Assembly: GCA_002684495.1 (NCBI GenBank)
Contig: NYVG01000005.1
Span: forward strand, 1 to 64,000
Direction: 5' to 3'
Length of the DNA: 64,000 bases
From: Gammaproteobacteria bacterium
GTDB taxonomy: Bacteria > Pseudomonadota > Gammaproteobacteria > Pseudomonadales > Azotimanducaceae
A model generated the notes under the pieces. That model did not search any database. It was not told the DNA's origin and saw only the letters and a list, made by a program, of their open reading frames with translations. Each line of letters opens with the position of its first letter. Positions within the stretch are counted from its first letter, which is position 1. The position numbers and the translations under genes were made by a program. Below are positions 47,511 to 56,317 of this stretch, in pieces.

Positions 47511-48872
47511 CTACGCGGGCACTGATTCCGCTAGAAAACGCTTAACTGTTGAAAGATCAGCATCGAGAGAACTCTTGCGCTGAGCCAGTCCAGATAATGC
47601 ATCTAGGCTCGGATGCGTTGGCACAGTATCTGTCGCTTCTTCAACCGCCTCCGGGAACTTCGCCGGATGCGCTGTGGCAATACACAGGATTGGTTCTTCT
47701 GCGCCACACAACTGCTGAGCCGCCGCCACGCCTACCGCAGTATGCGGATCCAACACATATCCAAACCGGGTTTTTATATCGCGCATCGCCGCCAGAGTTT
47801 GCTGTTGGTTAATAGCTACGGCTGCAAACAGTTCGGTGTCTGGTGCTGCATCAAGACTTGCGCGGCCGGTCGCCGAAAAATCAGACATGAAGCTACGAAG
47901 ACGCTCACTGTCTTCGTCAAAGTAATAATAAAGGAAGCGCTCGAAGTTACTCGCCACCTGAATATCCATGGCTGGCGATACGGTCTGATGTACTTCGCCT
48001 ACAGCATATTCACCGGTCGCGAAGAAACGCGCGAGAATATCATTCTCGTTAGTCGCAATAATCAACTTGTCGATGGGGAACCCCATTCTTTGTGCTAAGT
48101 ACGCGGCGAAGACGTTACCGAAATTACCGGTCGGCACTGAAAATTGTGCCGCTGCCGGGGCTTTTAAGCTAGCGTAACCATAGTAAACAATCTGCGCGAG
48201 CACCCGCGCCCAATTGACCGAGTTAACGGCGCCTAGTTGGTATTTTGCCTTGTAGTCAAGGTCGGCGAATGTCTCTTTCATTAAACGTTGGCAATCGTCA
48301 AACGTGCCGTCAACTTCGATACAGTGCACGTTACGGTCGGGAACGCTGGTCATCTGCAATTCTTGCAACGGACTGACACGACCCTTTGGATAAAGAATGA
48401 ATATGTCGACATTATCCTGGCCGCGCACCCCAGCGATAGCAGCGCTGCCGGTATCGCCACTGGTAGCGCCCAAAATATTTAGACGTTGATTGCGCGTGGC
48501 GAGCACGTATTGAAATAACCGCCCCAACAACTGCAACGCAACGTCTTTAAATGCCAGGGTCGGGCCATGGAACAATTCCACCACCGTGAGGTTATCTAGT
48601 GCATGCCACCCCACCACCTCTGGATGATCAAAAGTGCTATAAGCCTCGGTAATGAGCCGGTTGAGTGTCATCGTATCGATATCGTCGACAAACATTCCAA
48701 CGATATGCTGGGCCAGTTCGACAAAGGAGCAATGACCCAAGTCTTCGAGCTGGGAAGTAACATCTGGGATCGACTCAGGAACAAGCAGGCCGCCGTCAGA
48801 GGCCAATCCCATTAACAGAGCGTCGGTAAAACCCAGACCAGCCACGCCACCGCGGGTACTTTTATATTTCAT
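47511..48872 (-). CDS. thrC: Threonine synthase
   Basis: PLP enzyme converting homoserine phosphate to threonine. PLP Lys in TLAFKDVALQLLG; phosphate-binding GATSGDTGSAAI; N-terminal KYKSTRGG opening. 453 residues, class with the long N-terminal domain. No hom or thrB beside it in the window. Confidence 0.94.
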   Translation of the reverse strand: MKYKSTRGGVAGLGFTDALLMGLASDGGLLVPESIPDVTSQLEDLGHCSFVELAQHIVGMFVDDIDTMTLNRLITEAYSTFDHPEVVGWHALDNLTVVELFHGPTLAFKDVALQLLGRLFQYVLATRNQRLNILGATSGDTGSAAIAGVRGQDNVDIFILYPKGRVSPLQELQMTSVPDRNVHCIEVDGTFDDCQRLMKETFADLDYKAKYQLGAVNSVNWARVLAQIVYYGYASLKAPAAAQFSVPTGNFGNVFAAYLAQRMGFPIDKLIIATNENDILARFFATGEYAVGEVHQTVSPAMDIQVASNFERFLYYYFDEDSERLRSFMSDFSATGRASLDAAPDTELFAAVAINQQQTLAAMRDIKTRFGYVLDPHTAVGVAAAQQLCGAEEPILCIATAHPAKFPEAVEEATDTVPTHPSLDALSGLAQRKSSLDADLSTVKRFLAESVPA

Positions 48873-48973
48873 AATTCGTTAATCGCAACAGTCGGGCCGT
48901 CGTCTAAATCTCGGATTGCCTATTTTATGCCAGACGCCGCGACTTTGGCAGCGGCGCATAGCATTACGGACAC

Positions 48974-48999
48974 AAAAAAGGCTGCCGAAGCAGCCTTTT
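48974..48999. terminator. Bidirectional terminator between thrC and glnK
   Basis: GGCTGC and GCAGCC pair around a four-base loop, flanked by six A on one side and four T on the other. Read on the minus strand it has a TTCG tetraloop and ends TTTTTT, a strong terminator for glnK. Confidence 0.8.
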
Positions 49000-49036
49000 C
49001 AGAGTGTGCGGCAGCAAGGCCGCAACATAGTGGAGC

Positions 49037-49493
<457 letters not shown>

Positions 49494-49499
49494 GGTACA

Positions 49500-49515
49500 G
49501 GCCTCTACAGTGCCA
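49500..49515 (-). promoter_or_regulatory. Sigma-54-like promoter upstream of glnK
   Basis: On the minus strand TGGCACTGTAGAGGCC has a perfect -24 TGGCAC and the invariant GC at the correct ten-base distance from the GG, although the -12 element (AGGCC) is otherwise poor against TTGCA. It is 125 bases upstream of glnK and just after the amtB stop. Confidence 0.4.
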
Positions 49516-49523
49516 GTTGACTG

Positions 49524-50741
49524 CTATCGAGTGAACTCAGGGTATGCCTCGACGCCGATATCAGTCATATCGCTGCCCAAGGTCTCCTCGTCTTCACTGA
49601 TGCGGATACCCATTGTGACCTTGATAATGAACCATACGATGAGCGACACGACAAAGGTGAATCCAAAGATCGCTCCGAGCCCTGTCAGCTGTCCAACAAG
49701 AGTTGCATCTGCGCTGGTGATTAACACCGCTAGCAGACCCCAAATACCGCAGGTACCATGGACTGAGATCGCGCCTACTGGATCGTCGATCTTAATCTTA
49801 TCGAGGAATGTGATTGAAGCGACCACGATCACGCCACCAACCGCACCGATTAACATCGATTCGATGTTAGTACCGGATAGCGGCTCCGCTGTGATCGATA
49901 CCAGCCCTGCCAAAGCGCCATTGAGCGCCATCGTGATATCAGCCTTACCGAAGAATAGTTTCGACGCCAACATGGCGGCTATCAAACCACCCGCCGCTGC
50001 CATATTCGTGTTTACGAACACTTGAGCTACCGCGTTCGCTTCGTCGATGTTACTCAATTTCAGTTCCGAGCCGCCATTAAACCCGAACCATCCAAACCAG
50101 AGAATGAATGTTCCGAGGGTGGCAAGCGGCATGTTCGAACCTTTGATGGGGTTAATCGAGCCGTCGTCGCCGTATTTACCTGCACGTGGTCCAAGCAAAA
50201 TCACCCCGGCTAATGCTGCTGCAGCGCCGCACATATGCACAATACCTGAGCCGGCGAAATCAACGAAACCAGCATCAGACAGGAAGCCTCCGCCCCAGCT
50301 CCAGCTGCCTTGGAGTGGGTAGATAAATCCGGTCATAACCACCGAAAACAGCAGGAAAGACCAAAGCTTTATGCGCTCAGCTACCGCACCCGAGATGATC
50401 GACATGGCCGTGGCTACAAAGACCACTTGGAAGAAGAAGTCTGATCGCGCGGAGTAGTACACTTCGCCTTCCGACTCCAGAACTTCTGCAACGGTATTTT
50501 CCGCGCCTATGAGGAACGTTCCCGCAGGGTCGTACATTATATTGTACCCAATCAGCAGGTACATTACGCAGGCTATCGAGAATAGCGCGACGTTCTTCGT
50601 CAGGATTTCTGACGTGTTTTTTGCTCGAACCATGCCCGCCTCGAGCATAGCGAACCCAGGGGCCATAAACATGACCAAGGCGCCCATGACTAGGAAGTAG
50701 AACGTGTCTACTGCATAGGCTAATTGAACTAAATCTTCCAA
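49524..50741 (-). CDS. amtB: Ammonium transporter AmtB
   Basis: Inner-membrane ammonia channel of 405 residues with about eleven helices. The pore histidines lie in GIVHMCGAAAAL and VHGTCGIWGLL; the recruitment Asp lies in VDFAGSGIVHM. The start appears to be TTG at 50741, with GGAG seven bases upstream; no ATG occurs until residue 18. Unlike E. coli AmtB there is no cleavable signal peptide. A clear sigma-54 element and an NtrC-like site lie upstream. Confidence 0.93.
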   Translation of the reverse strand: MEDLVQLAYAVDTFYFLVMGALVMFMAPGFAMLEAGMVRAKNTSEILTKNVALFSIACVMYLLIGYNIMYDPAGTFLIGAENTVAEVLESEGEVYYSARSDFFFQVVFVATAMSIISGAVAERIKLWSFLLFSVVMTGFIYPLQGSWSWGGGFLSDAGFVDFAGSGIVHMCGAAAALAGVILLGPRAGKYGDDGSINPIKGSNMPLATLGTFILWFGWFGFNGGSELKLSNIDEANAVAQVFVNTNMAAAGGLIAAMLASKLFFGKADITMALNGALAGLVSITAEPLSGTNIESMLIGAVGGVIVVASITFLDKIKIDDPVGAISVHGTCGIWGLLAVLITSADATLVGQLTGLGAIFGFTFVVSLIVWFIIKVTMGIRISEDEETLGSDMTDIGVEAYPEFTR

Positions 50742-50895
50742 CTTCTTTCTCCATCAATGAGATGCGGAAGGGCATCTCGATCTAAGCTGCAAAGCCCGTT
50801 GACTCCAACCGTGCCGAGCATGGTTGACCAGTTCCAACTGTTGGACGTGCAGACTTTGGTCTAACCGCCGAACTCAGTTGGTCGCTTCTCGTTAG

Positions 50896-50911
50896 TGCAG
50901 ATTGCATGCCA
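50896..50911 (-). promoter_or_regulatory. Sigma-54 (-24/-12) promoter of amtB
   Basis: On the minus strand TGGCATGCAATCTGCA matches TGGCAC-N5-TTGCA at nine of eleven defined positions, with the invariant GG and GC separated by ten bases. Transcription would start about 140 bases upstream of the amtB start codon, and an enhancer-like dyad lies at a suitable distance. This implies RpoN and NtrC control by nitrogen limitation. Confidence 0.7.
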
Positions 50912-50972
50912 AATAAATTTCCTATGTTTTTCAGTTGCTTAGAAGAATCCAGTTGCTGGCACAGTTTACATA

Positions 50973-50989
50973 TGCGCTAAAATAGTGCG
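50973..50989. promoter_or_regulatory. NtrC-like enhancer site
   Basis: TGCGCTAAAATAGTGCG fits the NtrC consensus TGCACY-N5-RGTGCA, with A to G changes at symmetrical positions. It is about 62 bases upstream of the -24 element, the usual enhancer distance. A second related dyad, TGCGCC-N7-GGTGCG, immediately adjoins it at 50990-51008 with a spacer two bases longer than consensus. Confidence 0.6.
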
Positions 50990-51056
50990 TGCGCCTTAAC
51001 TCGGTGCGTCAAATTAGCGCGGATGGTAAGGACATCGGGGGTAGCGGGGGATGCTG

Positions 51057-51073
51057 GCTTACACGCTGTAAGC
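51057..51073. repeat. Perfect 7-bp inverted repeat upstream of ubiK
   Basis: GCTTACA, loop CGC, TGTAAGC. Seventeen bases, located 75 bases before the ubiK start. No T-tract follows. Operator or RNA hairpin; role unknown. Confidence 0.5.
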
Positions 51074-51148
51074 GGACTAAGACCGGCATTTCAGTGTTTC
51101 TGATATTTCTACCGGCAAGCGCAACGCATACACTGGGAGTTAAGAACA

Positions 51149-51445
51149 GTGAGTAACGTAGTTATGCAATCTTCCCAGTCCCTAAAAATATTGCTCGACA
51201 TGCTGCGCGAGGATCTGAAAGCCAAACTCGATTCCACTATTGGCGGCATGCCGAATACAGGCACTGCTGTCGACGACAGCATAAGTCATGCGATTGAAAC
51301 CCTCCGCGAGGGGCTTCTGGATAAGTTTGAACTGGTTGCCAAGGCTGATTACGAAGCCCAAGTAGCGCTTCTTGAAAATATGCAGGCCCAACTTAAAGAC
51401 TTAGAAGAACGGCTTGCGGTCTTGGAGCAAGAACAGGCGGACTGA
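51149..51445 (+). CDS. ubiK: Ubiquinone biosynthesis accessory factor UbiK
   Basis: A 98-residue protein with a C-terminal coiled coil (LVAKADYEAQVALLENMQ through LEERLAVLEQEQ), the BMFP/YqiC signature. UbiK binds the Ubi complex and membranes and is needed for aerobic ubiquinone synthesis. The start is probably GTG at 51149, nine bases after GGGAG; ATG at 51164 is an alternative. Immediately before comM as in Pseudomonas. Confidence 0.85.
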   Translation: MSNVVMQSSQSLKILLDMLREDLKAKLDSTIGGMPNTGTAVDDSISHAIETLREGLLDKFELVAKADYEAQVALLENMQAQLKDLEERLAVLEQEQAD

Positions 51446-51471
51446 ACGCCTGCACCAGCAGCACCACCGCG

Positions 51472-52992
51472 ATGGGCGCCACAGCAATTCTCACACGAGC
51501 AGTGGTTGGGCTGCAGGCTCATGCGGTAACCGTTGAATGTCATATTGCAGCAGGTTTACCCCGAACCACCATTGTGGGTCTTGCTGAGGGTGCAGTTAAA
51601 GAGTCTAGAGACCGCATTAAGAGTGCCCTTCGAACCTGCGGGTTCCATTTTCCGCGAGGTCACGTCATCGTCAATCTCGCGCCAAGCCATCTCACTAAGA
51701 GCGGTAGCAGTTATGACCTTCCCATTGCTCTGGCAATTCTATGTGCCAGCGATCAGATTGAGATAAGCGATGCCGCGCGAACAGAATTTGTTGGCGAACT
51801 CGGCTTGTTTGGTGAAATTCGCCGCATTGACGGGCTATTGAGTTGCGCATTGGCGTGCCAGAAAGCGCAGCACGGGTTGTATTTACCCGCCGCCAATGAG
51901 CCCGAAGCGGCATTGGTTAAACAGGGCAAATTACGCATTGCTGCCCACCTTCTGGACCTGTGCGGCCACTTAAGCGGTAAGGCATCATCAAGCGTGAAGG
52001 CACCAGCGGCAGCGCCCGCTACACATCCGCACCCACTAGAAGCCACGTATACCCAGATCCTCGGACAAAGCGCCGCCAAACGGGCACTACTCATTGCTGC
52101 AGCAGGCGGCCACCATTTGCTGATGGTTGGGCCACCGGGAACGGGCAAAACCCTATTGGCAAAAAGCTTGGCGGACTTACTTCCGAGTCTCACCGATCAG
52201 CAAATGCTTGAAGTCGCAGCCGTATATTCAGCAGCGGGGATCCCTAGGCCCAACTACCACATGCCGCCATTCCGAGAGCCGCACCATTCCGCCACCGATG
52301 CCGCTCTGATCGGTGGCGGCCAGACCCCTACACCCGGCGAGGGCGCACTAGCCCACCATGGCGTGTTGTTTTTGGACGAGTTACCGCACTTCCGCGCCTC
52401 TGCAATCGACCTGCTGCGGGAGCCCCTTGAGAGCGGCGTAGCGGTGATTGCCCGGGCCCGGTACAAGGTGCGTTATCCATGCAAGTTTCAATTAATTGCC
52501 GCAATGAACCCCTGTCCTGCTGGGCGTGTCTGTTCCGAAACAAGCTGCCGTTGTGCACCAAACCAAGTCCAACGCTACCAAAGCCGCGTCTCCGGTCCAT
52601 TACTCGACCGCATCGACTTACAGGTTAGAGTGCCCCAACTTAAGCATGAAACCTTGACCCGACTCGAACAGCAAGCTGACCGCGCCGAGACCATTGACGC
52701 TCTGCGCGACCAAGTGCAAGCAGCACGACTGTGCCAAGAGCGCCGTCAGGGTCACACAAACAACTGGTTGGCCGCCAAACATCTGCGGCATGAAATGACT
52801 GAAGCGGGATTGAGCAAGGATTTCCTAACCCAGGCACTGCAGCAGTTTCAACTATCTGCGCGGAGCTATCACAAGGTATGGAGGATTGCTCGCACCATCG
52901 CTGATTTAGAGGCCCAAGATAAGATAAGCCAAGCACATATGGTTGAAGCGCTGGGGTTTAGATCTCTGCCCTGGGATCAAGGCCTGAGATAA
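51472..52992 (+). CDS. comM: Mg-chelatase-like ATPase ComM/YifB
   Basis: AAA+ hexameric helicase that promotes branch migration during natural transformation and recombination. N-terminal ChlI-like domain with VVGLQAHAVTVECHIAAGLP; Walker A VGPPGTGKTLLAK; Walker B VLFLDELPHF; C-terminal zinc-like CPAGRVCSETSCRC and the helix region. 506 residues, normal. Homologues occur with or without competence, so it does not prove transformability. Confidence 0.93.
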   Translation: MGATAILTRAVVGLQAHAVTVECHIAAGLPRTTIVGLAEGAVKESRDRIKSALRTCGFHFPRGHVIVNLAPSHLTKSGSSYDLPIALAILCASDQIEISDAARTEFVGELGLFGEIRRIDGLLSCALACQKAQHGLYLPAANEPEAALVKQGKLRIAAHLLDLCGHLSGKASSSVKAPAAAPATHPHPLEATYTQILGQSAAKRALLIAAAGGHHLLMVGPPGTGKTLLAKSLADLLPSLTDQQMLEVAAVYSAAGIPRPNYHMPPFREPHHSATDAALIGGGQTPTPGEGALAHHGVLFLDELPHFRASAIDLLREPLESGVAVIARARYKVRYPCKFQLIAAMNPCPAGRVCSETSCRCAPNQVQRYQSRVSGPLLDRIDLQVRVPQLKHETLTRLEQQADRAETIDALRDQVQAARLCQERRQGHTNNWLAAKHLRHEMTEAGLSKDFLTQALQQFQLSARSYHKVWRIARTIADLEAQDKISQAHMVEALGFRSLPWDQGLR

Positions 52993-53011
52993 TCAGAGGA
53001 ATTTTTGCAAT

Positions 53012-53038
53012 AAAAAAAGGCCTCCGAGGAGGCCTTTT
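53012..53038. terminator. Bidirectional terminator between comM and the porin-like gene
   Basis: AAGGCCTCC and GGAGGCCTT pair around a two-base loop, with seven A upstream and four T downstream; on the minus strand the T-run is seven long. It serves comM (plus) and especially the outer-membrane protein gene (minus). Confidence 0.85.
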
Positions 53039-53069
53039 GATCTGTTGTTAAAGCTGAGGGGGGGAGAGA

Positions 53070-53693
53070 CTAGAAGCTTTTACCAACAGAGAGAACGATT
53101 GCTTCGCCATCTTCTGTAACGATGTCGTCATCTGGAAAGATCAAAGATATTCCAAAGTCGAGCTCTGCCACTGAAAAGCCGTAGTCCGCTTGAAAATACG
53201 CGCCTGCAAAGTCTTGACCGAAGCTGCCATAGGTCGCGGAGAATCCAGCACCGAGATCTGCAGACAGACCCGTGAAGCTATAGTCTTGCTCGCCAGCTGG
53301 ATCGTCATAAGTGCCCACAGAATACTCAAGGCTAAGAGGGCCGTAGCCGACGTTAAAGTTGATCTCTTCGTAGGTGTTGTCGAATGATCCAGTGTAGTAA
53401 TAACCGGTAAAGCCAACGCTAGCAGAGACATCGCCCATTTCAACGCCGTAGCCTAAGTAGCCGTCGACTTCGAGGCCCTCACCCACATCTGCGGTCCAAG
53501 CGCCCGCGTAAAAACCGCCTTCTTCAAAGTCGATGCCTGCGCTGGCTGATGAGCTCTTTTGGAAAAAGCCGCGGTAGTAATATTCAGATGCAAAGCCAAC
53601 GTTGTACGACACGTCTGCGTGAGCAGCAACGGGAACCATAGCAGTACCAGCCATTGCGGTAGCTACAGATAAGATTTTCGCCATTGTTTTCAT
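53070..53693 (-). CDS. TorF-like outer-membrane beta-barrel protein
   Basis: Signal peptide MKTMAKILSVATAMAGTAM to AHA, then an acidic, Tyr/Gly-rich protein with alternating beta-strands (VSYNVGFASEYYYRGFFQ at the mature N-terminus) and a C-terminal Phe (LSVGKSF), the outer-membrane insertion signature. 207 residues. The opening strand YNVGFASEYYYRG matches the TIGR02001 / TorF putative porin family, often found near glnK and amtB. Possible role in nitrogen-compound uptake is inferred from context. Confidence 0.82.
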   Translation of the reverse strand: MKTMAKILSVATAMAGTAMVPVAAHADVSYNVGFASEYYYRGFFQKSSSASAGIDFEEGGFYAGAWTADVGEGLEVDGYLGYGVEMGDVSASVGFTGYYYTGSFDNTYEEINFNVGYGPLSLEYSVGTYDDPAGEQDYSFTGLSADLGAGFSATYGSFGQDFAGAYFQADYGFSVAELDFGISLIFPDDDIVTEDGEAIVLSVGKSF

Positions 53694-53944
53694 AGTTTCT
53701 CCTAAGGATTTTCGCGAAGTGTGCCCCTTTTTGTCATAGCGAGAGCACGCGCACTACCCCAAAGCAAATACGATGCCAGTTCTTGAATCTCCCTTTATTT
53801 CAGGGGTTTAAGCCAATTCTCTGGGAAACACCTGCGGTAGCTGCCCTGTTTGAGTGCTTGGTTTTTAGATATTTGCACAATTGTTGTGCGCGGCGGCGGC
53901 TCGGTTAAATCGAGCGCAGCTTCCGATCCACGCAGCATTTAAAT

Positions 53945-54535
53945 CTACAGAGCTGATAGGTATTGTTCCAAACGCTCGCCATTCATCGCGAATGTGGATT
54001 TCATGCGCTCTGCCTCCTGCTCGATTTCCCCAATATTTACTGCGTCGCCAACTTGGATCACGCCGACCATGGCCATAACGACGTGAGGGTCACATTGATA
54101 TACATAAACGCCTTCGGTCTGCAGAGTAACGCTGATGTCCTGGCTCATTTCCCCCGACCAAGACTCCGCTCCGGCGGGAATCATGCCCACTATTGAAGCT
54201 GCGTTATGAGCGAGGTCCGTCGCCCTAAAATGTATTGTGTCACCGACAGAAACCTTTAATACGGCCGGTTCAAAGACCATGCTGCCACCAGCCCCAGAAT
54301 TAAGCATCTTGACCTCGTGTTCAGAACCTTTGGACAGAGTTACTTTCTCTATTTGCATAGAGGTCGGCGCCGGGGTGGCAATAGGAACCGCCTCGCTATT
54401 TTCAGACCTGCTAACAGAGCCAATGGGCTGTAATCGCTGGCGAATTTCCGCATCGGTCCCTGGAGGCGCAGCATTAACGACTAATCCCGCAACAAAAAGG
54501 GCTACTCCGGAGGCCAAAAATAATGGGCGTCTCAA
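53945..54535 (-). CDS. Exported pseudoazurin-like cupredoxin with an N-terminal extension
   Basis: Periplasmic type 1 copper protein. Signal peptide to about residue 23. Copper ligands His110 (DLAHNAAS), Cys148 and His151 (YQCDPH) and Met156 (VVMAMVG) have pseudoazurin spacing. After the copper domain, about 35 helical residues (INIGEIEQEAERMKS-like) follow. Between signal and copper domain, TDAEIRQRLQPIGSV resembles the N-terminus of cytochrome c5, without a haem motif. Probably carries electrons; partner unknown. Confidence 0.82.
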   Translation of the reverse strand: MRRPLFLASGVALFVAGLVVNAAPPGTDAEIRQRLQPIGSVSRSENSEAVPIATPAPTSMQIEKVTLSKGSEHEVKMLNSGAGGSMVFEPAVLKVSVGDTIHFRATDLAHNAASIVGMIPAGAESWSGEMSQDISVTLQTEGVYVYQCDPHVVMAMVGVIQVGDAVNIGEIEQEAERMKSTFAMNGERLEQYLSAL

Positions 54536-54693
54536 TCAAGTTCTCCTGGCTGATTTATATCTAGTGGTGTGCTGAGGAAGTTCTCAAACGATTAAGCCTG
54601 ACAGGCGACATTGAGCGCGTTTTTTACCGGCTTTTTCTAATCTCTAAAGACTGAGCAACTTCATCGAGCGGACTCGTTATTATACCTCCGGAC

Positions 54694-55854
54694 TCACGAA
54701 GCGTCGAATAACTCGCGACCGATTAACATGCGCCGAATTTCACTGGTGCCGGCGCCGATTTCGTAGAGCTTGGCGTCTCGCAATAGCCTGCCCGCAGGAT
54801 AATCGTTGATATAGCCGTTACCACCCAAGGCCTGAATGGCCTGTAGCGCGTGTTGGGTGGCGCGCTCCGCGGCATAAAGTATGCAGCCAGCCGCATCAAT
54901 TCGGGTGGTTCTGTCGTTATCGCAAGCCCCTGCTACTGCATATACATAGGCACGCGCTGCATTTGTTTCAGTGTATAGATCAGCCAGCTTGCCCTGCATC
55001 AGTTGGAATTCGCCAATGGGACGGCCAAATTGTTTACGTTCTTTAAGGTAGGGTGCCACCAGATCTAAGCACCCGCGCATGATGCCCAACGGGCCACCGG
55101 CCAGCACCACTCGCTCATAGTCGAGACCACTCATCAAAATACGCACGCCTTCGCCAACACGGCCGAGAATTTGTGTTTTTGGAACACGGCTGTCTACAAA
55201 AATAAGTTCCGCAGTGTCAGAACCGCGCATGCCCAGTTTGTCGAGCTTGGCTCCTGTACTGAAACCTATTTGTGACTTTTCGATTAGGAACGCTGTGATG
55301 CCTTTTGACCCCAAGCTTGGGTCAACTGTGGCGTAGACAACGAGCACGTCTGCTTGGGGGCCGTTGGTGATCCACATCTTGCCCCCATTCAAAATGTAGT
55401 CATCGCCGTCTTGCTGGGCTCGCAAGCCCATGCTGACCACGTCGGAACCAGAATTGTGTTCACTCATCGCTAACGCACCAACATATTCGCCACTAATCAA
55501 ACTAGGCAGATAGGCTTGCTTCTGTGCATCTGTGCCGAAACGGGCCAACTGGTTAACGCATAAATTCGAGTGTGCGCCATAGGACAAACCAACCGCGCCC
55601 GAAGCCCGGCTAATTTCTTCCATCACTACCGTATGGGCAAGATATCCAAGATCCACACCTCCATAGGCTTCGGCCACCGTCATGCCAAGAACACCTAACT
55701 CGCCGAGCTTGGGCCAAAGCTCGCGGGGAAACTCGTTACTCCGGTCTATCTCCGCCGCCACCGGCGCGATTTCACGCGCACAAAAGGTTGCCACGCTGTC
55801 GCGCAACGCATCTATGGTTTCACCTAGGCCAAAATCAAAGTCCGGTAAGCTCAT
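54694..55854 (-). CDS. Isovaleryl-CoA dehydrogenase
   Basis: Flavoprotein of leucine degradation that makes 3-methylcrotonyl-CoA. [18 protein letters not shown] has the catalytic Glu at the position used by isovaleryl-CoA dehydrogenase (in helix G) rather than the usual position near the C-terminus. [17 protein letters not shown] and [14 protein letters not shown] are ACAD core motifs. 386 residues. No liuBCD genes for the later steps are beside it. Start follows a 15-base gap from the RDD gene stop. Confidence 0.9.
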   Translation of the reverse strand: MSLPDFDFGLGETIDALRDSVATFCAREIAPVAAEIDRSNEFPRELWPKLGELGVLGMTVAEAYGGVDLGYLAHTVVMEEISRASGAVGLSYGAHSNLCVNQLARFGTDAQKQAYLPSLISGEYVGALAMSEHNSGSDVVSMGLRAQQDGDDYILNGGKMWITNGPQADVLVVYATVDPSLGSKGITAFLIEKSQIGFSTGAKLDKLGMRGSDTAELIFVDSRVPKTQILGRVGEGVRILMSGLDYERVVLAGGPLGIMRGCLDLVAPYLKERKQFGRPIGEFQLMQGKLADLYTETNAARAYVYAVAGACDNDRTTRIDAAGCILYAAERATQHALQAIQALGGNGYINDYPAGRLLRDAKLYEIGAGTSEIRRMLIGRELFDAS

Positions 55855-55869
55855 AGTGTTCCGTATTAG

Positions 55870-56316
55870 TTAGTCTTTATCGCCGGCCGCTGCTACCACT
55901 CTGGTACCGCTGACCCAGTCGTGAATGCAGCGTCTATCCGCGCGAAGACCAGTAAGCAGGTCAAGCGCAAGCAGATACCAAAAGCCAATCAACGTTGCGT
56001 GCATCAGTGGAAAAAAAGGCGCTCGCACAACAATCAGTTTCCACATAGCAGGCACCTGTCCTGACTCGTGGTCGACGATTTTAATCTTCACCAGCCTCTT
56101 ACCCAAGGTTTGGCCGTACCGCCAAAGCAGTACTCCATTGACTAATAAATAGCCAACTACTCCTAGGAGACCCACCCGAAGCCACGGAAACCCGCCTGTC
56201 CATGCTTCGGCATTTTCTAGCGCGCCGGTGATCAGCATAATGATCATCGATACACTGGGTACGATAACGAAATCTACAGCAGCCGCAGTCACACGACGCC
56301 AGACAGCAGCATTCAT
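55870..56316 (-). CDS. RDD-family membrane protein
   Basis: A 148-residue inner-membrane protein with three or four hydrophobic helices. RRVTAAAVDFVIVPS at the N-terminus provides the Arg and Asp of the RDD domain and the second Asp lies in the last helix region (LALDLLTGLRADRRCIHDWVSGT). GQTLGKRLVKIKIVD is the RDD signature. Start placed at 56316, one base after the upstream gene stop; an earlier ATG would overlap. Function unknown. Confidence 0.83.
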   Translation of the reverse strand: MNAAVWRRVTAAAVDFVIVPSVSMIIMLITGALENAEAWTGGFPWLRVGLLGVVGYLLVNGVLLWRYGQTLGKRLVKIKIVDHESGQVPAMWKLIVVRAPFFPLMHATLIGFWYLLALDLLTGLRADRRCIHDWVSGTRVVAAAGDKD

Positions 56317-56317
56317 A

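Larger units (their letters stand above)
50742..51148. other. 407-base divergent regulatory region, amtB/ubiK
   Basis: No gene seen. It contains the amtB sigma-54 promoter at 50896-50911, NtrC-like dyads at 50973-51008, and the perfect palindromic hairpin GCTTACA-CGC-TGTAAGC at 51057-51073 that lies 75 bases before ubiK. Confidence 0.7.

Noticed and set aside
47613-48098. 161-codon plus-strand open frame
   Set aside because: Antisense to thrC and without family motifs.
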